DNA from: Gammaproteobacteria bacterium
GTDB taxonomy: Bacteria > Pseudomonadota > Gammaproteobacteria > Arenicellales > Arenicellaceae
Direction: 5' to 3'
DNA length: 64,000 bases
Assembly: GCA_013002025.1 (NCBI GenBank)
Contig: JABDKW010000037.1
Coordinates: 1-64,000, forward strand
Shown here: positions 24,011 through 32,859 of the stretch, piece after piece
Position numbering within the stretch: the stretch's first letter is position 1
Layout: each line of letters opens with the position of its first letter
Notes under the pieces: model-generated
What the model was told of the DNA's origin: nothing
What the model saw: the letters and a program-made list of their open reading frames with translations, nothing else
Databases searched by the model: none
Position numbers and translations under genes: made by a program

Positions 24011-25698
24011 GCCAAGCTGAGCTCGCTTAACAACTGATGTACTTGCTCACGTTGGTCGAGCACAAACAGCAGCAACAGATCACCTTCCTGCGCGAGTTCC
24101 AGGGCTAACTTTGTGCCACTGAGCGGATCCGGCACCACGTGGATTTGTTCGTCTGACACACCTCTGGCATGCAAACAATCGCGCGCCAGCGCCGGGATGT
24201 CGCCCAGCTCGCGACCGCGTAAATAGTCTTCCAACTCATTGATGATGTAGGCACTGGCGTCCAAGTCTGCGACCGCGTTGGTCAGATCTTGAATCTCCTT
24301 ATCGGCCCGGTCACCGGCGTGGCCGAACATGGCGAGCCGCTTATTGGCCGGCATGTGCGCAACCATGTCCACCACGGCTCTCATGCTGTGTTCGTTGTGG
24401 GCAAAATCCACTACCACGCTGCAATTTTCCAACTGGTAGCGGTTGCCCCGCCCGGGGTTGTCATCTGCGGTACTGCCGAATTTATGCAAACCGGCTTGAA
24501 TCGCTTCCGATGGCAAGCCCAACGCATGGCAAAGCCCGATCACGCCTAGCGCGTTTTGAATATTGTGCCGCGCGGTACCGCCAAAGGTCATCGGTAGGTC
24601 CGCCGCCGCGCCATAGTTGTGCTCATCGCCCGCGTGGTGATAAACCAACTCACCATCACGTAAAAATACCGCCCGCTGGCCGCTGCCAATATGTGCCTGC
24701 ACCAGTTCGTTTTGTTCCTCCAGACTAAACCAGCACAGCGTGTTATCCAGCGTTTTAGCCTGCTGCACCACCAATGCATTGTCAGCATTCACCACCAACA
24801 CGCCATCGTCGTCCAGTGCCCGCGCCACCACAAACTTGGTGGCGGCCAGATCTTCCACGGTGTTGATACCATATTGTCCCAAATGATCGGCGGCAATATT
24901 GGTGACCAGCGCCGCATCCACTTTATCAAGGGGTAAACCGCGCCGCAGGATACCGCCCCTTGCCACCTCTAAAAAAGCGATACCTGTGCGCCGGTCGCGC
25001 ATTAACATGCGCGCCCCACCAGGGCCGGAATAATCGCCGCGATCGATAATAGCATCGCCCACGCGAATAAAATCGGTTGACGTTACGCCGGCATTAAAGC
25101 CAGCGGCGCTGCCAATCTCGGCCGCCAGCCGCACGCTGGTGCTTTTACCATTAGTGCCGGTAATAAAGGCACGCGGCACGTCACGATATTTGCTCCAGTC
25201 CACGTCGCTGACGGCGGGTAGTTCGCCCACTGGCCAGATATCCACGCTGGCGCCCATGCCGAGACTGAGTTCATCATCATCCACCAGACAGGTAACGCCA
25301 TGCTCAGTCGCGGCGCTGATTAATGCCATCAGTCGCGGATTTAATTCTTCCTGTAGTTCGCTATGCAATTCATTGAGGCGCGATTGCCAATCTGGTACCG
25401 CGACCTGCTGCAACTCAGCCACCGCACACTGCCAAATCAATTCGGCGACTTCGCAGGCGGTATACAGCGCGTCCATGGGCGCGGCAATGGCCAGATTAGC
25501 ACCACCCGGATACAATCGCGCGGTGCTCTCGGCCTGCCAGCCAAAGGCCTCCAACAATTGTACGGACCAACGCCGCCAGGCATCGGCGACCGCCTGTGGC
25601 GCAACCTCGTCCAGCAATACATCCACCACCGCACCGGGCTTGTCCCACAGCAGATTGGGGCCGGTCAGGCGGCGCGCTTCATCCAGCTCTAATTTCAA
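24007..25698 (-). CDS. Stand-alone Mur-ligase-like protein related to the C-terminal half of cyanophycin synthetase
   Basis: The 563-residue protein has a unique N-terminal region (about 1-165, no ATP-grasp domain). A Mur-ligase ATP-binding domain follows, with P-loop GTNGKST at 181-187 and ARGGILRRGL / NIAADHLGQYGI motifs that closely parallel the CphA Mur domain (ARGGIVKRGL, NISADHLGLRGV). A Mur C-terminal domain completes it. It follows cphA by 27 bp and is surely co-transcribed. The start appears to be TTG with an AGGAG site six bases upstream; no ATG or GTG fits. CphA uses its Mur domain to add arginine to the polymer side chains, so this protein might modify or prime cyanophycin or link another amino acid. 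That is inference; its reaction is unknown. Confidence 0.85.
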   Translation of the reverse strand: MKLELDEARRLTGPNLLWDKPGAVVDVLLDEVAPQAVADAWRRWSVQLLEAFGWQAESTARLYPGGANLAIAAPMDALYTACEVAELIWQCAVAELQQVAVPDWQSRLNELHSELQEELNPRLMALISAATEHGVTCLVDDDELSLGMGASVDIWPVGELPAVSDVDWSKYRDVPRAFITGTNGKSTSVRLAAEIGSAAGFNAGVTSTDFIRVGDAIIDRGDYSGPGGARMLMRDRRTGIAFLEVARGGILRRGLPLDKVDAALVTNIAADHLGQYGINTVEDLAATKFVVARALDDDGVLVVNADNALVVQQAKTLDNTLCWFSLEEQNELVQAHIGSGQRAVFLRDGELVYHHAGDEHNYGAAADLPMTFGGTARHNIQNALGVIGLCHALGLPSEAIQAGLHKFGSTADDNPGRGNRYQLENCSVVVDFAHNEHSMRAVVDMVAHMPANKRLAMFGHAGDRADKEIQDLTNAVADLDASAYIINELEDYLRGRELGDIPALARDCLHARGVSDEQIHVVPDPLSGTKLALELAQEGDLLLLFVLDQREQVHQLLSELSLA

Positions 25699-25725
25699 GA
25701 CTTGCTCCTGTAAAACGTGACCCGA

Positions 25726-28542
25726 TTAATCGGATTCTTCGTCGCGCTCGACCACCAGACGCACGCCGCGATCGTCGTGCACGATGGACTGGCCCTCTTC
25801 CAGCTCAAACTTTTCCACTACCGGTTTGTACAGCGTCTTCGGGAAATCTTCTGAGGGCTTGGGTTCCTTTTTAGGCGCTTCCTGACCATCGTTGGCGTGT
25901 ACAATCTGCTTCCAGCAGCGGGTAATTTCATCGCCGAGGATAATCAACAGATCGCCTGCCTCGCTGTCCTGCAGCGCTTTATCCACCGCTTCGGTTTCAG
26001 ACGGGATTACCTGAATGGCGGCGTCGTCCACCCCGGCTTCCAGCAGTGTTTTGCGCAGCAATTGGGGCACTTCATCATGTCCGCGACCACGCCGATGATC
26101 GTCGGCCTTACAAATAAAATAGTCAAAGCCCTCGGCCACTATTTGCGCCGCCTCGATAATATCTTCATCGCGGCGGTCACCTGGAATCGCAATCACAATA
26201 CGCCGCTTGCCCGCCACATCCAGTCGCGCGGCAAGGTCAGTGATGGTCCGAATTGCCGCTGGGTTGTGAGCGTAATCAAGAATTACTTTAAACGGCAATT
26301 CGTCGTAGATATTCAAGCGGCCCGGCGCCTGATAAAAGGATGTGCTGAAAATGCGCAGGCCCTGACGGATATTCTCCAATGACACATCAAAGCTGTAGGC
26401 CATGGCCGCTGCAAACATGGCGTTCTGCACATTGTGCATGGCCTTGCCCTCGATGGTGGATGGAATCAGATGGGTCCAGATCAGTGGAATGTGTGCACCC
26501 TTGTCGTACAGGGTAATCATGTCGCCATTAATGCCGCTCTCCAACACCACGGCTAAGCCGCCACTGCGGATATGTTCGCGCACCAGCCCATGACCACTGT
26601 TGGTCGTCACATAGCAGATGCGCGAAGCCTCGCAAAAATCCGCCATTTGCAGGCACAGAATATCGTCGGCGTTCAGCACCACGCAATCCTTGGCGACTTC
26701 CACCACCACCCGCTTGACGCGCGCTAACTGCTCCAGCGTATCAACGCCACGCAAGCCCAGATGATCAGCCGAGATATTTAAACAGGCACCCACATCGCAT
26801 TCCTGATAGCCGAGACCACGCTTAACGATGCCGCCACGGGCGGTTTCCATGATCGCGAAATCAACGCTCGGGTCGCGCAGCACAATTTGGGCAGCGGTCG
26901 GCCCGGTCATATCGCCTTTAACGGTCAGGTGGCCATCTATGTAGACGCCATCTGTGGAGGTCATGCCGGTAGTGTGGCCGGCACTCTTCATTATGCTGGC
27001 CAGCATGCGCGAGGTTGTGGTCTTGCCATTGGTGCCGGTAATCGCCGCCACCGGAATGCGCGCCTCACTGCCCTGCGGAAACAGCATATCAATCACTTTG
27101 CCGGCCACATCGCGCGACTCGCCCTCGCTGGGCGCAACATGCATGCGAAAGCCCGGTGCGGCATTGCATTCGCAGATGCCGCCTCCGATTTCCTTATAGG
27201 AGTGGCTGATATCATCGGTCAGAAAATCCACCCCACCGATATCAAGCCCGATGGCCTTAATGGCGCGAATCGCCATATCGCGGTTATCCGGGTGCACAAT
27301 ATCGGTGACATCGATGGCAGTGCCGCCGGTCGACAGATTGGCAGTCGAGCGCAGAAAAAATCGCTGGTCTTTGTCCAGCACCGACTCCTCGGTGTAGCCA
27401 GCTTCCTGCATCAGGCGTTTGGCCTGATGATCCAGTTCCAGGCGGGTCAATACTTTCTCATGGCCGATGCCACGCCGCGGGTCTTCGTTAACCTTGTCGA
27501 CCAACTCGGCGATGGTCGATTTGCCGTCCCCCACTACATGGCCAGGCACGCGTTTGGCGACGGCCACCAGTTCATTGTTCACTACTAACATGCGGTGATC
27601 AAAGCCAGTCAGAAAGCTCTCGACCAACACCGACTTGCCGGAGCCGTGTTTGACGGCCTCGTCGAAGGCTGCGGCGACCTCATCATCGCTGGTCAGATTA
27701 ATCGCCACGCCCCGGCCGTGGTTGGCATTCAGTGGCTTGACCACCACCGGGTAGCCGATGCGGTTGGCGGCTCGCACCGCCTGTCGGGCACTGTAAATCA
27801 TGTGCTGCTGCGGCACCGGCAGGCCCAGATCGTTTAACAGATTGTGGGTGTCTTCTTTATCGCAGGAAATCTCTACCGAGATATGTTTGGTTTCACTGGT
27901 GATGGTGGCCTGAATACGCTGTTGATGCTTGCCGTGTCCGAATTGCACCAGGCTGTAATCATTGAGCCGCAACCATGGAATGTCGCGCTCTTCAGCAGCG
28001 TGCACCAATGACCCGGTACTGGGCCCGAACTCTTTGCGCTGCGCCATGCGCACGAAGCTGGTGAGTTCCTCCTCAAAATTAAAATCGTCATCGATGTCTG
28101 CGTCGATTAATTGCTGGACTTCCGCTGGCATTAAATGCTCCAGCAGTCTGAGGCCCAGCTTACCGGCCGCCAGGCCTACATCACGCTGTTGGTACTGGTA
28201 CACCACGTTATAGCAGCGCGGCTCACCGGTGCTACGGGTGCGGCCAAAAGTGACCGAGGCACCCGCCAGATTCTGTAGCTCAATGGCAACGTGCTCCCAG
28301 ATATGGCCCATCCAGGTACCGCCGTCTTCACGCAGGCGGCGCAGGAAGCCACCTGCCTGATTGTAACTGCAGCCGTGCTCTTGCAGGCTGGGGATTGCGC
28401 TGACCAAGCCATCAACAAAGCCTGCACCGAGTTTGCCGCTGGGCCACTGCTCGAGTTCACCGAGATCAACCTCATAGCGAATGCAGGGAAAGTTTGCCCA
28501 TACGTTGGGCCCGACATAGACGTTAGTCGCCAATATTTTCAT
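25726..28542 (-). CDS. cphA: Cyanophycin synthetase CphA
   Basis: CphA makes cyanophycin, a poly-aspartate backbone with arginine on each side chain, as a nitrogen/carbon store, using ATP. Three parts are visible: the N-terminal domain (about 1-160; GTWMGHIWEHVAIELQNLAG), an ATP-grasp domain (about 225-490) adding Asp, and a Mur-ligase domain (about 495-880; P-loop GTNGKTTTSR at 503-512) adding Arg. At 938 residues it is slightly longer than the usual 870-900. The extra part is a charged C-terminal tail (about 885-938, APKKEPKPSEDF..). The Mur-ligase-like gene follows at once. cphB and iadA lie upstream on the same strand beyond a terminator, so cphA probably has its own promoter at 28543-28660. 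Confidence 0.97.
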   Translation of the reverse strand: MKILATNVYVGPNVWANFPCIRYEVDLGELEQWPSGKLGAGFVDGLVSAIPSLQEHGCSYNQAGGFLRRLREDGGTWMGHIWEHVAIELQNLAGASVTFGRTRSTGEPRCYNVVYQYQQRDVGLAAGKLGLRLLEHLMPAEVQQLIDADIDDDFNFEEELTSFVRMAQRKEFGPSTGSLVHAAEERDIPWLRLNDYSLVQFGHGKHQQRIQATITSETKHISVEISCDKEDTHNLLNDLGLPVPQQHMIYSARQAVRAANRIGYPVVVKPLNANHGRGVAINLTSDDEVAAAFDEAVKHGSGKSVLVESFLTGFDHRMLVVNNELVAVAKRVPGHVVGDGKSTIAELVDKVNEDPRRGIGHEKVLTRLELDHQAKRLMQEAGYTEESVLDKDQRFFLRSTANLSTGGTAIDVTDIVHPDNRDMAIRAIKAIGLDIGGVDFLTDDISHSYKEIGGGICECNAAPGFRMHVAPSEGESRDVAGKVIDMLFPQGSEARIPVAAITGTNGKTTTSRMLASIMKSAGHTTGMTSTDGVYIDGHLTVKGDMTGPTAAQIVLRDPSVDFAIMETARGGIVKRGLGYQECDVGACLNISADHLGLRGVDTLEQLARVKRVVVEVAKDCVVLNADDILCLQMADFCEASRICYVTTNSGHGLVREHIRSGGLAVVLESGINGDMITLYDKGAHIPLIWTHLIPSTIEGKAMHNVQNAMFAAAMAYSFDVSLENIRQGLRIFSTSFYQAPGRLNIYDELPFKVILDYAHNPAAIRTITDLAARLDVAGKRRIVIAIPGDRRDEDIIEAAQIVAEGFDYFICKADDHRRGRGHDEVPQLLRKTLLEAGVDDAAIQVIPSETEAVDKALQDSEAGDLLIILGDEITRCWKQIVHANDGQEAPKKEPKPSEDFPKTLYKPVVEKFELEEGQSIVHDDRGVRLVVERDEESD

Positions 28543-28661
28543 TGCGTCTTTATTCCTGAGTCAACTGTTATTGCGGTGACGAGACACAGCACGTGCTGCT
28601 GCAGTTCGCTCTGTTTTAGGTCTTGACGACCACTAACCGCGTTTATCTTCAGCAACGGTAT

Positions 28662-28690
28662 AAAAAAAAGCGCTGGGATGCCAGCGCTTT
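28662..28690 (-). terminator. Intrinsic terminator after cphB
   Basis: The stem AGCGCTGG / CCAGCGCT with loop GATG is followed on the minus strand by a run of eight T. It separates an iadA-cphB transcript from a cphA-Mur-ligase transcript. Confidence 0.88.
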
Positions 28691-28727
28691 ATTTGATGGT
28701 GCTACAGAAGGGGCGGACAAAATGTTT

Positions 28728-29546
28728 TCAGGTGATATGCGGCTGACGGCTGTCGATGTCGTAGCGGCTACCGGCGGCCAGAATATGCATCTTCAAATTC
28801 AGCAGGGTCAGAGCCTCGCCACTGCCAGCCTCGGCCATGGAGGAATATTCAATATCACTGGCATCCACCACCGTGACCGAGCCACTACCCACCACTGTAA
28901 ATTCATTATCCGGAGCAATGAATATGGCCGTATCTTCGTCCAGACCAATACCGATCAAAAAGGGATTAAAGGATACCGCGCTTAGTAATCGCGCCATGCG
29001 ATTGCGCTCACTGAAGTGCTGATCGATGACTAGCGTATTGGCCAGTCCCAAACCCGGGGCCAGATTAACGCCGCCCTCGGTGGGCACCAGACCGGTGGTG
29101 CCTCCGACGATCATATGCTGCGACACAATCGCCGCGCCCGCCGAGGTGCCCGCGTAATGCACACCCTGAGCATTAAGCTTGCGGATCATCTGGGCCACTG
29201 GCGTACCGCCCAGAATGGTTGATAGCCGCAGTTGATTGCCACCGGTAATGAATATGCCGGTGCTGGATTCCAGTTTTTCCAACAACGCTGGGTCCTCGGC
29301 CTCTGATCGCTCATTGATTGTCAGGCTATGCGTAGTGCCGGCACCCAATTTACCGAATAACTTAGCATAACGCTTGCCGGTATCCTTCAGTTGCGAGGCC
29401 GTAGGGATGATTGATATCACCGCATCACTGCCGCCAGACAATTCCACAAAGCGCCGTAGCACTTCGGGGTCGTTTACTTTTTCTTCCGCGCCACCTATGG
29501 GGATCACATAGCCTCGCTGTTGGCCTTTAACACTCGGTGAGGGCAT
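28728..29546 (-). CDS. cphB: Cyanophycinase CphB
   Basis: CphB is an exopeptidase of family S51 that cuts cyanophycin to beta-Asp-Arg dipeptides. The protein has 272 residues, with nucleophile Ser135 in the elbow GTSAGA (133-138) and the conserved GGAEEK, FITGGNQLRL and DQHFSERNRMARLL segments. There is no signal peptide, as expected for the intracellular type that mobilises internal granules rather than the secreted type. It follows iadA by two bases and precedes a strong terminator. Confidence 0.96.
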   Translation of the reverse strand: MPSPSVKGQQRGYVIPIGGAEEKVNDPEVLRRFVELSGGSDAVISIIPTASQLKDTGKRYAKLFGKLGAGTTHSLTINERSEAEDPALLEKLESSTGIFITGGNQLRLSTILGGTPVAQMIRKLNAQGVHYAGTSAGAAIVSQHMIVGGTTGLVPTEGGVNLAPGLGLANTLVIDQHFSERNRMARLLSAVSFNPFLIGIGLDEDTAIFIAPDNEFTVVGSGSVTVVDASDIEYSSMAEAGSGEALTLLNLKMHILAAGSRYDIDSRQPHIT

Positions 29547-29548
29547 AA

Positions 29549-30724
29549 CTACGACTCAAAGGTTCCTTTTATAACTTGTTGTTGTTCGAACACATGCCAA
29601 CGACCGAGGCCCATAACATGCTCTATTTGATGTTGCTCGTTGAGCACTACAAGGTCGGCATCGGCGCCCGTTTGCAGGCGGCCCTTATGATGAAAATTCA
29701 TCAGGCTGGCCACGTTGCTGGTGAAGAATGGCAGAAAGGTCTCCAAGCTATGCCCCGCGGCCAACAACTGTGTAAACACATTGCTCAGCGCGGCCGACGT
29801 GGCGAAATCCATGCGCGTGAGGTTACCCTCGCCATCAAAGTCGGGCAGGCAACCTCCGCCGTCTGAGCTAATGGTGAGTTTGTCCTGTGGCAAATCTGCC
29901 TGCATAAACCGTTCCAGAGCCTCAACCGGCTCATAGCCATCGGGGCCCGTTTCAAACGCGGTGACATCTACCCAGCAGCCGTGCTTGCTTAGTTCACAGG
30001 CTTCTTCAAACAGCGCTTTGCGACGATTCACATGCGTTGGATTGTAGGTACGTGCTGGAATTTCAGCGTCGCTTAACGCCCGACGTACTAGCTCCAGACC
30101 GCGCTCTCCGTCACCCAGATGCAAGTGCACGATACCGGCTTTGCCGGTCATTAGACGCGCCACATGTGCCTCAGATGCAATCTTTAATAATTCATCCAGC
30201 GTTGGCTGGCTGGAGCGATGATCGCTGATTGCCAATTCACCCACACCGACGACCGGGTCAACAAACACGATATCTGACCTGACCGAGCCGGTTAAGGTGG
30301 TTAATGGCAAATGATAGCCGCCGGTATAACACCAGGCCGACATGCCCTCTTCTCTGAGTGCGTAAACTTGCGCGATCACCGATTCGGTATTGCGTACCAA
30401 ATCATCGGTGCCCAGCAGGCCAACCACGCTGGTGACCCCAGCCGAGGTAAATTGACTCAGTGGCACCGGTGGTACACGAGTGGCGAACCCGGCTTCACCC
30501 CCGCCGCCAGTGATGTGGGTATGCGCATCTATAAAACCTGGCACCACGGTGGCGCCGGCCAGATCGATGCACTGCGGCGTCAGGCTGGTATCCAGACTCG
30601 GCACATCGCTACCCATGTAGACAAGCTTACCGCCCGCCAGCAATAGATGCTGCATGCCTAGCGGCTGAGGTGCGTACACATTGCAATTGCTTAGCAGTGT
30701 GATTGGAGGATTTGAGAGGGTCAT
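29549..30724 (-). CDS. iadA: Isoaspartyl dipeptidase IadA
   Basis: IadA is a binuclear-zinc amidohydrolase that splits beta-aspartyl dipeptides. Here the natural substrate is probably the beta-Asp-Arg released by CphB, giving free Asp and Arg. It has 391 residues. Metal ligands are the DAHTH motif (His68, His70) followed by GGGGE with Glu77, a later HLHLGDGERG, and the SSDGGGCLPDF segment with a catalytic Asp. The start is ATG at 30724. It is the first gene of a two-gene transcript with cphB, so breakdown enzymes are expressed together and separately from the synthetase. Confidence 0.95.
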   Translation of the reverse strand: MTLSNPPITLLSNCNVYAPQPLGMQHLLLAGGKLVYMGSDVPSLDTSLTPQCIDLAGATVVPGFIDAHTHITGGGGEAGFATRVPPVPLSQFTSAGVTSVVGLLGTDDLVRNTESVIAQVYALREEGMSAWCYTGGYHLPLTTLTGSVRSDIVFVDPVVGVGELAISDHRSSQPTLDELLKIASEAHVARLMTGKAGIVHLHLGDGERGLELVRRALSDAEIPARTYNPTHVNRRKALFEEACELSKHGCWVDVTAFETGPDGYEPVEALERFMQADLPQDKLTISSDGGGCLPDFDGEGNLTRMDFATSAALSNVFTQLLAAGHSLETFLPFFTSNVASLMNFHHKGRLQTGADADLVVLNEQHQIEHVMGLGRWHVFEQQQVIKGTFES

Positions 30725-30953
30725 AATCAGTTATTTTTCAGGGGTCAATCATGCAGCCAGACGTCATTATCGCTGCGTTCGAGTGCCCTGACGAGGCCAG
30801 TAAAAAAGCCCTTGTAATCGAGGCGGAATCCTAAAGCACGCGGCGCGATTGTCAACGTCTTTTGCACAATGCAGGCGCAGAATTTTGTCATTTTGCTAGA
30901 CTCAGGCACAGCTATACCTGCAAAGCAGCGCTATTTGCGCGGAGGAACCTCGT

Positions 30954-31382
30954 ATGCCAGCAACAAGCAATCCAGCCAGCGACCCTGCGGCGGCTCAAAA
31001 ACTCACTAATTGCCTGTTCTACCTACGGCTTTCCGTTGCGCTAGTGCTATTAATCTGGACCATCGATAAATTCGTCAATCCGGCTCATGCCACCAGAGTG
31101 TACGAAGCATTCTATTTTTTGCCTGGAGTGGCGGGCAATTTAATGACGGCCATCGGCGTAGCGGAATTAATATTGGTCGCTCTGTTTTTAATAGGCCGAT
31201 TTAAGAACATCACCTATTTGCTGGTGCTGCTAATTCACGCGGTGTCCACCTTAACGCCGTTTGCCTACTACCTGAGCCCGTGGGAAATGGATGGTCTGTT
31301 GTTCTTCGCGGCCTGGCCAATGCTGGCGGCTTGCTGGATGCTGTATGTGTTTCGCGCCCAGGACAGCAAATACAATTTTTAA
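30954..31382 (+). CDS. DoxX-like inner-membrane protein
   Basis: A 142-residue protein with four predicted transmembrane helices (from about residue 20). The second to fourth helices surround conserved polar positions, as in the DoxX/DoxD family. It has a strong GGAGGA ribosome site. DoxX proteins are variably linked to thiosulphate-quinone oxidation or membrane redox stress, but the role is unclear here. It is divergent from iadA and converges on the TerB-like gene. Confidence 0.65.
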   Translation: MPATSNPASDPAAAQKLTNCLFYLRLSVALVLLIWTIDKFVNPAHATRVYEAFYFLPGVAGNLMTAIGVAELILVALFLIGRFKNITYLLVLLIHAVSTLTPFAYYLSPWEMDGLLFFAAWPMLAACWMLYVFRAQDSKYNF

Positions 31383-31391
31383 TACCAGGCG

Positions 31392-32345
31392 TCAGGTGGC
31401 CAGATCAGCATCCATCATCATACTCACCGTGAAAAAGCCCAGACTACGGTAACGCTCGCACATTTTGTTGGCGTATTTTTCAGAGCAATAGTTGCCCACC
31501 ATATAACCCCAGCCGCCAGCCACCGCCACCTCGTCGGAATCTGGCAGTAGGGCTTTCAGGGCTGCCGTCTGGTCATCGTTACGAGGTGCAATGACCACCG
31601 AAAAGTTTTCCTGCGCACCGTCATCGCTGCCATAGCCAGATAGCATGGCCAGGGTTTCTTCCAGAATGACTTCTTCCTGTTCAGTGATCTGCTCATCAAT
31701 CTCCACCAGATTCTGCAATACATCAGCCAATTCCCGCACCTGCGGCTCAGGCGGTGAGGTTAGCAGATAATCATTTACCAATCGGTGAGTTTCGATCAGA
31801 TTGGAATGCAACGACCCATGATCGCTCTTGCCGTGTAACTCGTGCCAATCGATTTTCAAGTTCCACGAATCGGCAAAGCCTTTTATATAGTCTTTCTCGC
31901 GTTCGTCCAATTGGTCATCAATCCAGGCAAAGCGCGTGAGTATCTGCAGCACCAGATCGGCGCTGGCCGGCCGGAACATGGCCAAGGCCAGATCGCCAAA
32001 TTCATCCTGCTCAAGTTTTAGGGCACGTTTGATATTGCGCCACAAGCCAACCTTACGACGCCCCTGCACCCACAATCCGGAGCCAATCAATATCATCATG
32101 CAGCCCCAGCTAATCCAGATCACACTGTTTAAAAAACCCTGCCATTGACTCACCACCAAAAAGTTCAGGGCAAATATGGTGCCTGGGATTATGGTCATGA
32201 CATGACCCACAATTGAGATACTGTTGGCCACCTCTTCACGGTGCTTTCGTTTCCAGATTTTATTCAGCTGCAAATACGCCGAAACTAAGCCAAGGGCGAC
32301 GGAGCCGTACGCCAAAAATCCAATGACTGCTATCCAGGTTTCCAT
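31392..32345 (-). CDS. Membrane protein with N-terminal transmembrane module and TerB-like domain
   Basis: A 317-residue protein. Residues 1-95 hold three transmembrane helices with a PQ-loop/SemiSWEET-like pattern (YLQLNKIWKRK..VANSISIVGHVMTIIPGT). Residues about 120-240 look like a TerB fold, with two acidic TerB-type motifs (WIDDQLDEREKDYI and VEIDEQITEQEEVI). Residues about 250-317 form an alpha-beta domain (FSVVIAPRNDDQTAAL) that resembles SPOR-like or ferredoxin-like folds. The ATG at 32345 follows AGAAGGTGA; an earlier in-frame start lacks support. TerB domains often act as acidic metal-binding modules at membranes. The function is unknown. Confidence 0.7.
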   Translation of the reverse strand: METWIAVIGFLAYGSVALGLVSAYLQLNKIWKRKHREEVANSISIVGHVMTIIPGTIFALNFLVVSQWQGFLNSVIWISWGCMMILIGSGLWVQGRRKVGLWRNIKRALKLEQDEFGDLALAMFRPASADLVLQILTRFAWIDDQLDEREKDYIKGFADSWNLKIDWHELHGKSDHGSLHSNLIETHRLVNDYLLTSPPEPQVRELADVLQNLVEIDEQITEQEEVILEETLAMLSGYGSDDGAQENFSVVIAPRNDDQTAALKALLPDSDEVAVAGGWGYMVGNYCSEKYANKMCERYRSLGFFTVSMMMDADLAT

Positions 32346-32546
32346 AAAATCACCTTCTCTGTTGCTGTCGTTACAGGCCGAAATGCAATGTTTTTCCGGC
32401 AATGGACATTAGTCCTGTTAGAATCATACGCCGGAACCGACTGATTAGGCCAGCAAAGCGGGTCTAAACACCGAAAGCGCACGAAATCGATTGAAACTCC
32501 AGCGCGGGCTTTTATATAATCCGCCGCACGCAAATGCTGATGCGAC

Positions 32547-32633
32547 GCCGGGGTGGCGGAACTGGTAGACGCGCCGGATTCAAAATCCGGTTCCTTCACG
32601 GGAGTGTCGGTTCGATTCCGACCCTCGGTACCA
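32547..32633 (+). tRNA. tRNA-Leu(CAA)
   Basis: An 87-nt class II tRNA with a long variable arm and encoded CCA. The anticodon stem CCGGA/TCCGG encloses loop TTCAAAA with anticodon CAA. The acceptor stem pairs GCCGGGG with CCTCGGT using two G-U pairs. It is a single gene with its own terminator. Confidence 0.97.
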
Positions 32634-32656
32634 TTGGCAGCCATGCGAATCATGAG

Positions 32657-32681
32657 AAAGCCCCTTAATCGGGGCTTTTTT
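32657..32681 (+). terminator. Terminator after tRNA-Leu
   Basis: The stem AAGCCCC / GGGGCTT followed by a run of T lies 24 bases after the CCA of tRNA-Leu. Confidence 0.9.
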
Positions 32682-32859
32682 GTGTCCGTTGACGAACTTC
32701 GATTGTGCGCCAAAAGCGACAGTTGCCTTATAACTTTGATGATTTACAGATTGACGGCAAAAGTCATGACGTGAACAATGGAAATTCATATCGGGCGGTG
32801 GCTGAACCACGCCGATTATAAGAACAGGCCGGGCTTTTTCGAACGGCTGCACGGAGTAC

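Noticed and set aside
24007-25698. Peptidoglycan MurC/D/E/F ligase
   Set aside because: The Mur motifs are closer to those of the neighbouring CphA, and the gene sits in a cyanophycin locus rather than a cell-wall cluster.
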